Shown: positions 11,745-22,415, counted from the stretch's first letter. The stretch is DNA of 64,000 nucleotides from Acanthosepion pharaonis (GCA_903632075.3 CAHIKZ030003488.1:20001-84000), one strand, 5' to 3'. The notes: generated by a model not told the origin, from the sequence alone. Translations and numbers: made by a program.

Positions 11745-12065
11745 ATTATTTTCGTGGCGACGATTTCCTCAAGGATGAAAAAGAGACTCTAGGTGACGGA
11801 GATGTGATTCTACAGAAGGATGATAGGGATATCCTGGTAAGAGTTAGCAACAACGATGAGGTCTTAGAGAGGTTGGAAGACAAGGTTCTTTTGATACTTA
11901 ACATTAGGATTTTGGCAGCTGAAATTTCTGGATTTATAAGGAAGGTGGGTCTGGAGAATCTGAATATCACTGGTCGAATAGATGGAAAGAACTACAAAGA
12001 AAGTTTATTCTGTGACATTCCCTGGCGTATTTGAAACTTCAAAGGTGAAAGAAGTAGTCATTGTC
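11745..12065 (+). pseudogene. LINE-B C-terminal remnant
   Basis: One open plus frame of 76 codons plus flanking frames reproduces the post-polymerase C-terminus of LINE-B. Recognisable pieces are DFLKDEKET (for ISSKMKKRLEA), VSNNDEVLE (for HVSNxEVL), and RKVGLENLNITGRIDGK (for RKEGLENLTLTGHIEGK). It lies downstream of the reverse transcriptase core, which is absent. LINE-B is the most frequent LINE in this window, with more than a dozen fragments. This copy is 5'-truncated and has lost the final KLWRAMI block. Confidence 0.8.
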
Positions 12066-12422
12066 TGGGCAGAGGGAAGGAACCTGATATTGATAGGGAT
12101 AAAGAGAGCCATTTGAATTTAATTGCCTGAAAGGATATGGCATATATAAAAAGAAATGAAAGGTGTAGTATTTCGGCGTTGTAAAATATTTTTCTTTATC
12201 ATGAGGGTGGGAAAGAAAATTTTTTTTAAACGTTGTGCAATAGAAATTGTATCCGACAAGTGAAGTATAAGACGTCTTGATAATGTTGTGATGGCAAAAG
12301 CCAACATATGTGGGTTTATATTTTTTGAAGAGATACAATCAAAAAAAAAATTTTTATATTCAAATTGGTTTTTCCAAAATTTTTGGCATTGAAGGAGATG
12401 AGTTTTTTTTTAACACACACAA

Positions 12423-12425
<3 letters not shown>
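12066..12425. other. Unassigned sequence
   Basis: No gene recognised. The minus open frames overlap one another and carry no motif. Confidence 0.4.

Positions 12426-12467
<42 letters not shown>
12426..12467. repeat. (TA)n microsatellite abutting LINE-A
   Basis: A TA run of about 42 bases directly 5' of the LINE-A tail. Confidence 0.97.
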
Positions 12468-12468
<1 letters not shown>

Positions 12469-12477
12469 CGATGTGTG

Positions 12478-12810
12478 TGATTTCCAACTTTACGAGGCTG
12501 GCATTTGCTACAAACCCCCCTTCACTGTCGAAACTCCTAAATGTAGCCGTCTCTTTAATTTAATAGCTTCAATTCGCACCTCTCGCCTGTGGAACTCCCT
12601 TCCCTTTTTTCCTGTTTCCCTGTGAGCTATAATTTCCAGCTATTCAAGTGTAATGTCAATCGACATCTCCAGTTGCCTTGATCTATCCACTACCCTCATC
12701 CTTTTTTTCTATCACTCCTATCTGATCTTGCTCTAAATTTTCTGTAACCCCTTGCGTCCTAGTGGCTTCCCGCCTTGCTTGGGGTGAAATGCTTAAAAAA
12801 AAAAAAAAAT
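12478..12810 (+). pseudogene. LINE-A 3' end
   Basis: The plus frame encodes a non-LTR retrotransposon C-terminus with the typical RTSRLWNSLP followed by LFKCNVNRHLQLP. Next comes the family's conserved 3' block CCCTTGCGTC...GTGGCTT...CTTGCTTGGGGTGAAA and an A tail (12794-12809). Only the last 100 codons or so and the 3' UTR are present, the usual result of 5' truncation. Other copies with the same tail are at 15.5, 17.2, 23.0, 23.3 and 63.0 kb. Confidence 0.85.
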
Positions 12811-12826
12811 GGGATGTTTTGAGAAA

Positions 12827-12885
12827 ATAGACGCCCCGATTTTTTAAAACTGTGTATCATAATAAAATAAAAACGGGGCGTCTAT
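12827..12885. repeat. Hairpin with 12-bp GC-rich arms
   Basis: ATAGACGCCCCG at 12827-12838 and its exact reverse complement at 12874-12885 flank an AT-rich loop of about 35 bases. The GC-rich arms stand out in AT-rich DNA and sit just after the LINE-A tail. Possibly a tiny MITE. Confidence 0.7.
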
Positions 12886-14084
12886 ATCAAACACGGATAC
12901 CCACTAAGAAATAACGTTGGAAGTAATAAAAATATCCGTTTAAAATAAATTATAATAATTAATAGAATCTTTTTAATATATCTTTGATATTGATCGTTGA
13001 AGACATTAAGTTTTTACAGTATAAACGTGGCTTCTCCTCTAGTAATCCTTATCCAAGGAAGAACAAGAGCAAAATTCCGATTTTTTCTGGTACATATGTT
13101 TTATGTCAAGGGCTGAAAAAAACCGGAGGCACATATAACACAATAGAGCGCAAATATGTTTTAGTTTATAGAAGTGCATGAGTTAATCGAAAAACAAGTG
13201 AAAAAAAAGAGGTCTTAAAGAAGGATATAGGATGTATTTATACCTATACAAGTTACGAAAAGATGAAACCCATCGACAAGATGGTAAATTGATGTTTTTA
13301 GATGTAAATGAGATAGCATGTTCTCTTTTGGGAATATCCGTTTGTTCCTGGATTGGTGCACCTGCCAGCGGAATGGTCGATAAAATTAACAAATCATAAA
13401 ACTGGTGGATCTGCCATTGTTGACTTCATTGCTAACCACAATGGGGCCTGACTATAATAACGCGTGAGCAGAAGGCAGTGTGACAAGCCTAAACATATAT
13501 TATGGCGAAACTAGGGATAATTTTTTTTTACTTACCCTCGTATATAGACACATCTTTATATATGTAGATATGTGCAGGTATACGTATATTTTGTTTATTT
13601 AGACGGAAAATGTTCTTTGAGACAAATATTATTAAAAGCGACAGATATTTTGTGTTTAATTTTATTCGTCGACTTTTCCAAATTACGAATATATCCTTCT
13701 CAGACAAGGAGAAAATTCCGTCTAAAATTTTCCGAAGTTTATTTCGAAAGAAATATCGTTCAAGTTCTCTACTTTCTTAATACATCATCAGACTAAGTTG
13801 AGTCAAATGGTGAGTTTCATAGAAGTAGTGAATGTTATGACTTAGATCAGGTTAACAGGGGTGGTTAAAATTAAGAAAATTTTAAAATATTTTTCAAGGG
13901 TTGCAGGCTCTTAATTTGTTTTTGTCTTTATATATATGTATATGCACCTGCATGTTTGTTTATTGAGGTTTATGTGAGTATACAAATGTGTATATGAGAA
14001 TATCTGCAAAACGTACTTCTCCGTATATGCGTATATGGGCGGCGTATAACCAGAGGTTAAAACTATTTAAGGAAAAATCGAAGC
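12886..14084. other. Unassigned sequence
   Basis: No named element. The plus strand has two short frames (12984-13181 and a frame without ATG at about 13198-13400) that look less biased than noise, but I recognise no domain in either. A host exon cannot be excluded or supported. Confidence 0.35.
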
Positions 14085-14430
14085 GTAATGAAAAGCAACC
14101 TGCCAATATGCCTCAAACGCAAAGTCTATAATGAACGTACAATAATAGCTATGACTTACGGCTGCGAAACATGGAAATTAACAAAATAGCTTGGAAACAA
14201 ATCCAGGAAAATGTAATGCCAGGAATAACTAGCAGAGTAACCAGGGTGAAAGACCCGATCAAGATAAGAGATATCTGTGAACTAGAGAAAAGAGGAAACG
14301 AATATGAATGGGAGATACAGCAAGAAAATATAACAGAAGGAGCAAAAGGTTGCTTGATTGGTGCCCAGTGGATAACAAACTAAAAACAGAGAGATGAGAT
14401 AGAAAGGTTTACTGGTAAGACATGACATCG
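14085..14430 (+). pseudogene. LINE-C C-terminal remnant
   Basis: Frames shift within it. It reads LPICLKRKVYNER, then TYGCETWKLTK, then a degenerate RRM-like stretch, TRVKDPIKIRDI, and finally LLDWCPVDNK. This order (CLKRxVYNxC, TYGxETW, TKVxDI, LLDW) is the C-terminal region of a widespread animal LINE class lying after the reverse transcriptase. The element is 5'-truncated and full of frameshifts, and has no function. Confidence 0.75.
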
Positions 14431-15544
14431 CATTTGTAAAGTAACGGTTTCCTCTAAAATTATTTGGAGAAAAGTTTTTATCCTGTATTGAACTAGTCAT
14501 CGCGGCTGCTACCGATTATGGTGAGACTAGAATTTTTTTTTTTTTTGTTTTTGCAACAGGCTGAATCGTGTTAAAATCCTCATAGTATTTAGTATTGTTA
14601 AAATCATCTCTAACATCTTTGTCGATATTTATAAACTGCGTTTCACAAACCAGTCTTTGAAATTTGAATAAGCTTTCTTTGGAAAATACATTAACAAAAA
14701 CACCACTTCTTGGTTTTACGGACCCTAATAAAACCAATTGAATTTTGTATTTCTTACCTGTTTTAATTTGCCCAAAATTTGCTTTCGAAGTTTCAATTGT
14801 ATGGTTTATTTTAGAAACAAACGGACAGACTAACGGGAGTCGCAGAATTTTATATATAGATTAAAACCATATTCTCATGGCATCAGTTTAAATTGACGGT
14901 TTTTTTAGCCATATTTATTGAAGCTAGTTTTATTTAAAGTTCGTATTTTCATGATTTCTCCAACATATTGAAGTGAAATTTCGGATTACAAAATTTTAGA
15001 AAATTCTATGTGTTACAGTTCTAGTTTCTATATATGTATATACATTTATTTATATATGTTTATTGACTGAATTTATTTACAGAAGAATCCAAGAAAAAAT
15101 AGTCATTTTACGTTCTAAAGAAAGGCCTCAATAACAGAATAAAGTTCACCCTCATTCATTTTAGACTCAATTGGAAATATAATAATCACGATAAATGTTT
15201 AAACTCTCCTTCGAGACTGCATATCTCATGGGTCACAAATTTACTCCAGATCTTAAGTAAAATTATAAAAATGCTACTGGTAAAATAAATCATTTCATTT
15301 ATCATTCTAAAAAAATATTGTTAACTCCTTCAAATGAGTTATCTTCACAAGAAATATATTAGACGAGAAAAACATTACTCAATTGTTTGACAATGAAGCT
15401 GCTCAATCATTAAGTCTCAGCCTTGATAGGTTCGTATTAACTCTTGGAAACATTTCAACATCTTTTAGTGAAATTTTCGCTTTCAAAAATTGTAGCTTAT
15501 AAATATAGTTTACAAAAAGAAGACGTCAGTATAAACTAACACCA
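14431..15544. other. Unassigned AT-rich sequence
   Basis: No gene or element recognised. The minus frame at 14516-14737 contains no motif. Confidence 0.4.
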
Positions 15545-15985
15545 GTAGGGTATGAGTAGAATGGTAATTTTCCTGGTAATTGTTCGCTTGAGCTCTTTGC
15601 TATGGTATCTAAACTTTATGAATTTAAGCGCAGTACTCGACTGGCGTCGAGATCCCCTCAATTTACAGTTGAACTAGTTAAATATAACCATAAGTTCTAT
15701 GTTAATTTTCTTTACTCGCTTGTGGAAGTTCAATGGTAAGTTTCTTTTCTCGCATTTCTCGCTTATAGAACTCTTTTCTGGCTCCATGCCTTCCAGCCAA
15801 CTTTAATCTGCAAAAATTTAAATGCAATGTCAATCGTTATCTACGGTCGTCCTGATTCTTCTTTTGTTCTCCCTCCTTAATAATGTTTCTGTTTTTTAAT
15901 TCTTCCACACCCAGTTACCCTTTTTATCTTAGTAGCTTTACTGCCTTTCTTAGGGCGAACTCGATTAAAAAAAATAGGCTTTGCT
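15545..15985 (+). pseudogene. LINE-A 3' end
   Basis: Same family as 12478-12810 but longer. It includes the TATGGTATCTAAACTTTATG region, FNLQKFKCNVNRYL-like codons around 15800-15840, and the closing block ...CTTAGTAGCTTTACTGCC followed by an A tail near 15966-15975. Frames are broken by several indels. It forms the left part of a unit that is repeated at 17.19-18.24 kb. Confidence 0.83.
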
Positions 15986-15994
15986 ATGTGTGAC

Positions 15995-16092
15995 ACGACT
16001 TGCTACCAGGTTTCACTCAGAGACTTCAAGTATTTCCGTATCAAAAACGATACAAACAGAGGATGTGCCATGTAATCAAAGGGAAGTAATAT
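15995..16092. repeat. Copy 1 of a 100-bp motif following LINE-A
   Basis: From GGCTTTG onward this matches 17511-17635 (shared pieces include GAGA.TTCAAG and TGTATC/CGTATC). On the minus strand both could encode a similar peptide ending KSL.ETW, so the motif may be the far 3' part of the LINE-E copy to its right. Confidence 0.5.
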
Positions 16093-16117
16093 GAAACTGT
16101 GTTTACTGTAAGAAGTA

Positions 16118-16951
16118 TATAGGGCGCGATGGTTAAATTGTTGCCATTTTATATTTTTAATTTCGTGCATGCGCGTTGTTCGTACAGTATAGTAGGGTCA
16201 GTTGGGCATCGTCTGTGAGAAAAAAAAGAAAGCACCATGAAGCAATTCACTCTGCCAGAAATTTGGACTCGGCATGATGTACTGCTTGGCATTCGCGTCG
16301 GAAACTCCAAAAGAAACATTTCAGAGTATCTGACGATAGTACAGACGATTCGGAAAGAGTTAAACGAATCTAATGGTGATTACGAAGGTGTTTGGAATGT
16401 TCACTAGTAATGGCGACGTTATGCCTCCATTCATCTTCCTACAGGGCTCCCGGACTCAACACGAAGTGCCTTGAGGATGCAATGCTGCCCTGAGTCAAGA
16501 GAGTGGCTGCTAGAAGATCCTATGTTTGGCAATAGGACTCTACACCATGTCACACAAGCAGGAGACCCAGTCATGGCTATCAGACAATTTCTGTGACCAT
16601 ATCACACCTTACATCCGGCCACCTAACTCCCCAGACTAACCCCCTTGATTATTATGAGTGGGGCGCATTTGAGCGAGAGACCAACAAAATTCCTTGTAAC
16701 ACCAAAGATGAACTGAAGGCGAAGATTATAGCAGCATTCACCAACTTAAACAAGACCGCCCAGAGTTGCAGAAGATTCCGAAGTCATCTGGTGGCAGTGG
16801 TTGAAGCCAATGGCGATTTTATTGAATAGATTTACTCTTTAGTATTTCAAGATATTTTTGTGTAATTTTAAGTATATCTGTTAAAATGAAATGCCAGTTT
16901 TATTTTACTTCTTGCGTAATTTAAACGCCAATTTATCCATCACACCCTGTA
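16118..16951 (+). mobile_element. Internally deleted mariner-like element with TIRs
   Basis: The ends are inverted repeats: left TATAGGGCGCGATGG, right reverse complement TACAGGGTGTGATGG, with TA at both borders, as for the Tc1/mariner superfamily. Inside, a start at 16237 opens an N-terminal helix-turn-helix-like segment (KQFTLPEIWTRHDVLLGI). The middle is deleted and out of frame. The end of the transposase is recognisable as TPYIRPPNSPD (16610 region) and then VVEANGDFIE just before the stop at 16827. A stop replaces the Leu after SPD. At 834 bp it is shorter than the 1.2-1.3 kb of intact family members. It cannot make an active enzyme. Confidence 0.87.
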
Positions 16952-16974
16952 CACGAGCATGAAGTATGCAGTTC

Positions 16975-17180
16975 ATATATTTTCCAGTGCAGTTTGATCC
17001 ACTTATTTGTTTTGGTTCTTTTGAGTATTTTTACCAAAGCCCCAATAACAGCAGGTAATGCTAATGTCTTCAGATGCCACATTCTACTGATTTTCTCTCT
17101 TGATATCCTTGTGTTTACTTCGTTTCTCGTCTGCTCTAGTTACAACATCTATTAGAAGACATAATTCAGCAAGATAGAAC
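16975..17180 (-). pseudogene. LINE-E C-terminal remnant
   Basis: On the minus strand it gives a clean stretch with MWHLKTLALPAVIGALVKI, the hallmark last segment (MWxLKTxxIPVVIGALGxI) of a widespread animal LINE. The upstream polymerase is missing. A second copy lies at 18020-18240 in the same orientation. Confidence 0.85.
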
Positions 17181-17189
17181 ATGTTTTCT

Positions 17190-17425
17190 CCTGTCGCAGT
17201 ACTTGCTTGTGGTAATCTTTTCCGGACTCTTGCTTCTCAGTCAACATTGTTCTTCAAAAATTTAAATGCAATGTCAATCGTTATTTTCTCTCTTCTTAAT
17301 TCCTGTTGTTTTATTGTTCTTTTCCTTAATAGTATTTTTCTCGTATTCTCTCGCAGTCAGTAACCCCTTGCGTCTTAGTGGCTTTGTTGCTTTACTTAAG
17401 GTAAAACGATTAAAAATAACGTGCA
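17190..17425 (+). pseudogene. LINE-A 3' end
   Basis: A short copy: FKNLNAMSIVI (frame-shifted NLNxxKCNVNRYL), then SNPLRLSGFVALLKVKRLK, which is the 3' block read through. It ends in TTAAAAATAA. Confidence 0.82.
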
Positions 17426-17510
17426 TGTTATCACTTACAACCAATTAAGATCAGAAATCATGGGTGCTATTACATGTTTATATCATCACGGCATATAATT
17501 ATTATTATAT

Positions 17511-17640
17511 TTTGGCTTTGATTTGTGAGATATGCCCTGTCCCCAAGTCTCCACCAGAGATTTCAAGAGAGAACAATACTTTTGTATCAGGTGTATGTCG
17601 ATGAGGCGGTATGCAATCAGGAATTATTATTATGGCGAGA
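17511..17640. repeat. Copy 2 of the 100-bp motif following LINE-A
   Basis: Homologous to 15995-16092. Here it is separated from LINE-A by about 85 extra bases and followed by the pogo-type MITE rather than the mariner. Confidence 0.5.
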
Positions 17641-17678
17641 AATCTATTTTTAGGATTACCAGGAATATGATTCATCTA

Positions 17679-18015
17679 CAGTGGAACCTCGGTTCACGAA
17701 TTTAATTCGTTCCTGACGGCCGTTGGTAACCCGAAATATTCGTAAACCGAAACTATATTTTTTTTCAATAGGATTCAATGCAGAGAAAAAGAGTCACAGT
17801 ACAATAAAATTAGAAAAGAAAACCACGGCACAACACATGAATGTATACAACATGGCGGTCGACTCAGAAATTATTCCGTTCGGGTTAACACGGTTTGGCA
17901 ATGTTGTTTGAGAACCGAAAGTTTGTTTGATAACCGAGGCATTTTCCTCTCAAATTTTCTCTTCGAAAATCAATTTGTTCGGCATACGATACGTTCGAGA
18001 ACCGAGGTTCATCTG
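17679..18015. mobile_element. Pogo/Tigger-type MITE, 337 bp, complete
   Basis: Terminal inverted repeats start CAGTGGAACCTCGGTTCACG (left) and CAGATGAACCTCGGTTCTCG (right, reverse complement), flanked by TA duplications. CAGTGG-ACCTCG is the characteristic pogo/Tigger end. The inside has no transposase, so it is a non-autonomous copy. A second, truncated copy is at 30.66-30.91 kb on the other strand. Confidence 0.9.
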
Positions 18016-18019
18016 TATT

Positions 18020-18240
18020 CCTTTTTCTCCTTTTGATATCATTCCCAAAGCCACCCACCTTACACCAAATAACAACAATTCCAAGGTAATCTTGTTGTCT
18101 TGAGATGCCATAATTCTACTGATTTCTATCTCGAGGTTCTTTGTTTTTGCTTAGTTTGTCAACATTTTTCTTCTTCATCAGATGAAAAGAAGTCTCCATT
18201 TACTAAGTCAAGAGAAGCTCAGTTCAGCATGATTAAGAAA
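18020..18240 (-). pseudogene. LINE-E C-terminal remnant
   Basis: The minus strand reads DLEIEIS, then MWH/LKTT in broken frames, then ALGMISKG. It is the same domain as 16975-17180, extended further upstream by about 70 bases. Confidence 0.75.
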
Positions 18241-18689
18241 GTGAACGTGGTTATATGATGATCGTGTTGCGCCAGTCTTTCTCTTCCACAAATTATTATC
18301 ATATTATCATCTTGCTGTGGGCGAATTTTTTTTTTAATTAATATTATTGTTACTTGTGTATCCGTGCCATGAAATATGATGGCAATTGTTAGAAAGTTTG
18401 AATATTGTGTTGCAATGAAATAAAAATCTCGAAAAAATGTATTGCGATCCAATAAAGCGGATATAAAAAAAATTCTTAACTAAAATAGAAGCCAATGAAC
18501 CGTTTAATTAATCCGTTCTCTTTATGTTTTAGACTTTCAATGATTCATTGATTACTCCTGGTATTAAATAAATCGCATTTTGCTCAATATCTTTTCTTAC
18601 CAAAATTTTAATATGTTTAATAAAACAGAAAATGGAAATATCTCACGGAATTAAAAGATTGGCGATAGAAGGACAAAGACGGCGATGAC
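18241..18689. other. Unassigned sequence
   Basis: No gene or element recognised. Confidence 0.4.
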
Positions 18690-18850
18690 AAAGCCTATTT
18701 CAAGAGCAAGTTGAAGCAAGACGATCAATTAATAAGCAAAGATACCCGAGTGCTTCACATGAAAGGCTTGAACAAATAAGACTGTAATCTAAGAAACGTC
18801 TGCGTAAAAGAACTGATTAATTAAGCATTTAATTTTGCTCGGAACTAAAT
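18690..18850 (-). repeat. Dispersed repeat I, reversed copy
   Basis: Its reverse complement matches 20330-20490, sharing CAGTCTTATTTGTTCAAGCC and the flanking GAGCAAAAT and GTTTCTTA blocks. The pair would fold into an imperfect hairpin across 1.5 kb. Family unknown. Confidence 0.75.
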
Positions 18851-19825
18851 TTGTCAATATGCAGATAAATATTTCATTTGTACAGATTATTAAAACCGAC
18901 TCGGGGAAATAATCATTCATAAATTTACAAACATCAATTGAGTTACCTGCTTTCCTATTACAGGTGGGACAAGAAATATATAAATAAATAAACATTGATA
19001 ATTATTATATGGTTTGATTGATAATGATTTTGTATATCGTCAACGTGTCTATCCCTGAATGCTCGGATAGCCATTAGCGATTGACTATTATTATTATTAT
19101 TAAGAAGTATTTGTCCTCTGAAACCCAAACGTTTCAGATTCATTCACTAAAATGTCCTGATTCCGAACCCCAATAAAAAAGGTGAATTAACTATAATTTA
19201 AACTGGCATTCTCGACTGCTTACTTACAGTAGAGTGTTATTAGGTCACCTGATAATCACGCGCCAAATTTGCAAATATCACAGGAAATATTCACGACAAA
19301 CAAAGGAATATTATAAGCCGAACAATGGCGTCTGTCTTTCTTCAGTTGCTTTCTGAAAACATATTCTAGTTTATTTTGTTTTTTTGGTTTGTGTTCCGTT
19401 CCTTGCTTCATTCTCTTATACAAATCATGATCATCTAAATCGTGACTCGCTCGTAATAAAATATATCTTTCTCGTTTTATTTCGTTTTAGATTATATTTC
19501 TTGTCTTCCATTTTTTAACATTTTTTTTTGTTATATTAAATCAATAACGATTTTTTTTTTGTTGGTTAAAGGTTATAAAACAGAAACTTTTTTTTTTTTT
19601 GACAGAGCGAAAGTAAGAGACACGCGTATTCTTTTGTTTGTTATTCAATAAGAAAACAAGGAATAAAAATTCTTGTTGGTATTTTAAGGGACACGGTTAG
19701 ATGGAAAGATGCGAAAACAAATCAGTATATAATAATATTGAAAGATTTTATTCATTTTAAATAATTATTATTAATAATAATAATAATATTTACAATTAAT
19801 AAAAGTCGTCAGTTTCATTATTATT
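18851..19825. other. Unassigned AT-rich sequence
   Basis: No gene. T tracts at 19523-19531, 19551-19560 and 19590-19600, and a TTA/ATA-rich stretch just before the 5S-like sequence. Confidence 0.4.
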
Positions 19826-20046
19826 ACTTACGGCCATATAACTTTAAAACACCAGTTCTTGTCCATTATGGAAGTTAAGCAACCTTGAGCCTGATCAATA
19901 ATCAACTGGGTGACCGCAGGGGAATACCAGACTCTGAAAGCTATGCCGCAATCCTAGATGGACACAGTCTCGATTCTTACGCATGTGGATGTATTTTGTG
20001 AGTTTCTAGGCTGACAAGTCGGAAGACCTCTCTGGAGTTGGGTGAG
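19826..20046 (+). mobile_element. 5S rRNA-derived SINE or 5S retropseudogene
   Basis: About 19826-19945 aligns by eye along a whole 5S rRNA: ACGGCCATA at the start, GGAAGTTAAGCAACCTTGAG (for GGAAGCTAAGCAGGGTCGGG) across the internal control region, then TGGGTGACCGC (for TGGGAGACCGC) and GGGGAATACCAG (for TGGGAATACCGG). Many core bases are changed, so it is not a working 5S gene. About 100 bases of unrelated body follow and it ends in an (ATT)n tail, the layout of a 5S-headed (SINE3-class) retroposon. Confidence 0.8.
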
Positions 20047-20048
20047 TG

Positions 20049-20085
<37 letters not shown>

Positions 20086-20086
20086 G
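20047..20086. repeat. (ATT)n microsatellite
   Basis: About 13 uninterrupted trinucleotides forming the tail of the 5S-derived copy. Confidence 0.95.
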
Positions 20087-20329
20087 TCATTAACAGGCTT
20101 AGTACTGGCTATAGCAGTCATAGAAATGCAGCATTTACCGAAAATGTTATTATGTCCGTGTATCAAGTGACAGCAAGTCTACCTAAAATATTCAGTAACG
20201 TTATCTTTGAGCTTATGAAGATTGTGTTGCACTAATCTTTCAAGTAAAGGACCTTAAAAATCAGTGTTCAAAATTCAGATTTTGATCTTGGGCTTGACTC
20301 TTGACTATTTCATCAAACCATATAATATT
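20087..20329. other. Unassigned sequence
   Basis: Nothing recognised between the 5S-derived copy and repeat I. Confidence 0.4.
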
Positions 20330-20490
20330 TAGATAAAATTATTTCCCGAGCAAAATCAACCGTTTAAACAATCAGGTACTTTAATCCTACGTTTCTTAAA
20401 CTGCAGTCTTATTTGTTCAAGCCTTTTATCTGGGGCATACAGATACCAATGTTTATTAAGTAATTGTCTTGTTACAACTCGGTCTTGCAA
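20330..20490 (+). repeat. Dispersed repeat I, forward copy
   Basis: Partner of 18690-18850 in inverted orientation. Confidence 0.75.
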
Positions 20491-21060
20491 TATTCGGAAT
20501 CTCTGTATGCATAGAGGTCATAAATTTAATTCACGTGTGAAGCGATATGATGTGTTCAAACGCTATCTACTAAATCCACTACGAGCTTGTCTTTTTCAGT
20601 CGAATATATTAATAGAAAATCTTTATTAAAAACCAACAGATTTTTTTCTTCTTTTTTTCCTCACTCTTTCTGCCGAGTTGTTTGACTCCGGGATCGAGGT
20701 TGTATAAAAAAAATGTAAAAATGCTTCGCACATTTGTAAGATATTATCAAATGGTTTGTTTTGAATTATAAGAATGCGTCTCGAAATAAGAGTTTTGCTT
20801 CTTCGTAGTTTTCAAATACTGCGTCATCACATGTTATCTGTCTGTTTCTAATATTTCATGACTAGTAATATATTTAATGTTTGTCCCTAAATTCAATGAA
20901 ATTTTATTAATTCTGGGTTGTTTATATTTTATGGTTAAAACCTTTATTTTTTTACTTGTCTTTGCCATATATTTTATCGTATTTGGGTATTATTTGTATT
21001 TCTGAGATGTTTTTATTGTGTTTAGTGATGCCAGATTATATAACTTTCTTCTTTTCGGTT
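20491..21060. other. Unassigned sequence
   Basis: AT-rich with no recognised element. Confidence 0.4.
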
Positions 21061-21063
21061 TTC

Positions 21064-21632
21064 TAGCGAGGTCCAGGCGTCTCTCCTCCTCCTAGCGACG
21101 TCCTGACGTTTCTCCTCATCCTCCTAGCGACGTCCTGACGTTTCTCCTCATCCTCCTAGCGACGTTTTTTTTTTTCTCCTCAGAAATTCCTTTAGCGACG
21201 TCCAGACGTTTCTCCTCCTAGCGACGTCCAAATGTTTCTCCTCATCCTCCTAACGTCCAGACGTTTCTCCTCATCCTCCTAGCGTTTTCCAGACGTTATC
21301 CTCTCCTCCTAGCGACGTCCAGAATGTCTCCTCCTATTCCTAGCGACGTCCAGACGTCTCCTCCTCCTAGCGACGTCCAGACGTCTCTCAATTTGAAAGC
21401 GACGTCCAGACGTCTCCTCCTCCTAGCGACGTCCAGATTTCTCTCCTCCTCCAAGCGACGTCCAGACGTCTTCCTCCTCGACGTCCAGACGTCTTTCCTC
21501 CTCCTACAGCGATCTCCTCCTCCTCGCGACGTCTCTCCTCCTCCTCCTAGCGACGTCTCTCCTCCTCCTCCTCCTCCTAGCGACGTCCAAACCTCCTCCT
21601 CCTCACCTAGCGACGTCCAGACGTCTGATCCT
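21064..21632. repeat. 26-bp GC-rich minisatellite
   Basis: About 20 degenerate units of TCCTCCTAGCGACGTCCAGA-CGTCT with AACGT/GACGT variation. Each unit carries two ACGT tetramers, so the array is CpG-dense in an AT-rich setting. Unit length varies because the CTC run expands. The proline-rich open frame through it is the repeat read in frame. Short A/T tracts interrupt several units. Confidence 0.93.
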
Positions 21633-22145
21633 TAATCATTGCTGTTTCTGGTTCTAATAGTAATGACATTTCACTTTTTTTTTTTATTCTTCTTCAATCA
21701 CAACTTGTTTGCTGGAATATCTATATCCGCGATTAAACGTATTTACTTTATTTTCTTGAAAGTATTTTATATCTCGCCTCCTGCGTCTGACATCCAACTT
21801 TTCAAGCAATTCTTAAAATTTCACAATCTTGCGATTTTTACTATTATCACCTGAACGTCGGCCCGCTTCCCAAACACTGTGCTTCAATGTTACGATATAA
21901 GAACTTCATTTTTTGTTACGCCAAAGAAACTCTGGAAACTGTGCAATGTGCATTGAACTGCAAGCTGAATATGTTGAGTAGCAGGTAAACTTCATTTGCT
22001 CCAGGTCAGCGATCGGCAAATACCGTTAGCCTTTCAAAATTATTACTAAGGATTCCGTTATCCTGGAACTTTAAATATCTTCATATAGTGTAGTGAACGA
22101 AAAGTTTCTCTTTCTCCGTATGAGTTCGAATCGTCGTCGCCAAGT
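21633..22145. other. Unassigned sequence
   Basis: No gene. The short plus frame at 21639 has no motif. Confidence 0.4.
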
Positions 22146-22149
22146 TATG

Positions 22150-22415
22150 TAGTGGTTTCACAGTGGAGGCTTGCATTTGTACTAAGTCGGTCCTAAAATA
22201 GGTTCGACGTACAAAACGTTAGGAACTTGATATAATATGTAATGACGCAGTAATCTAGTTGTGGTGGCTGATACTTTAGTATACGACTAACGGTCGTCCG
22301 ACATCGACTGACTGACCAACTCACTGAGCCCGACTTAGCGGCTGCTATTTCTCCAACTTATTATAGGTGAGAGAGTCTATTAACTATAGAATAGGTGTGT
22401 TCGACTATAACATAT
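22150..22415 (+). repeat. Dispersed 260-bp repeat J, copy 1
   Basis: Over its whole length about 90% the same, by eye, as 41745-42002. It includes GTACTAAGTCGGTCCTAAAA, ACGGTCGTCCGACATCGACT and CTATTAACTATAGAATAGG. A GACT-rich stretch inside varies. No coding capacity or terminal repeats are obvious; a solo LTR or a SINE body is possible. Confidence 0.85.

Noticed and set aside
19826..19945. A functional 5S rRNA gene
   Set aside because: Too many changes in the internal control region and at paired positions, and no T-run terminator after the 3' end.
21324..21635. Proline/serine-rich 103-codon frame
   Set aside because: Minisatellite in frame; codon pattern is the repeat unit, not protein selection.
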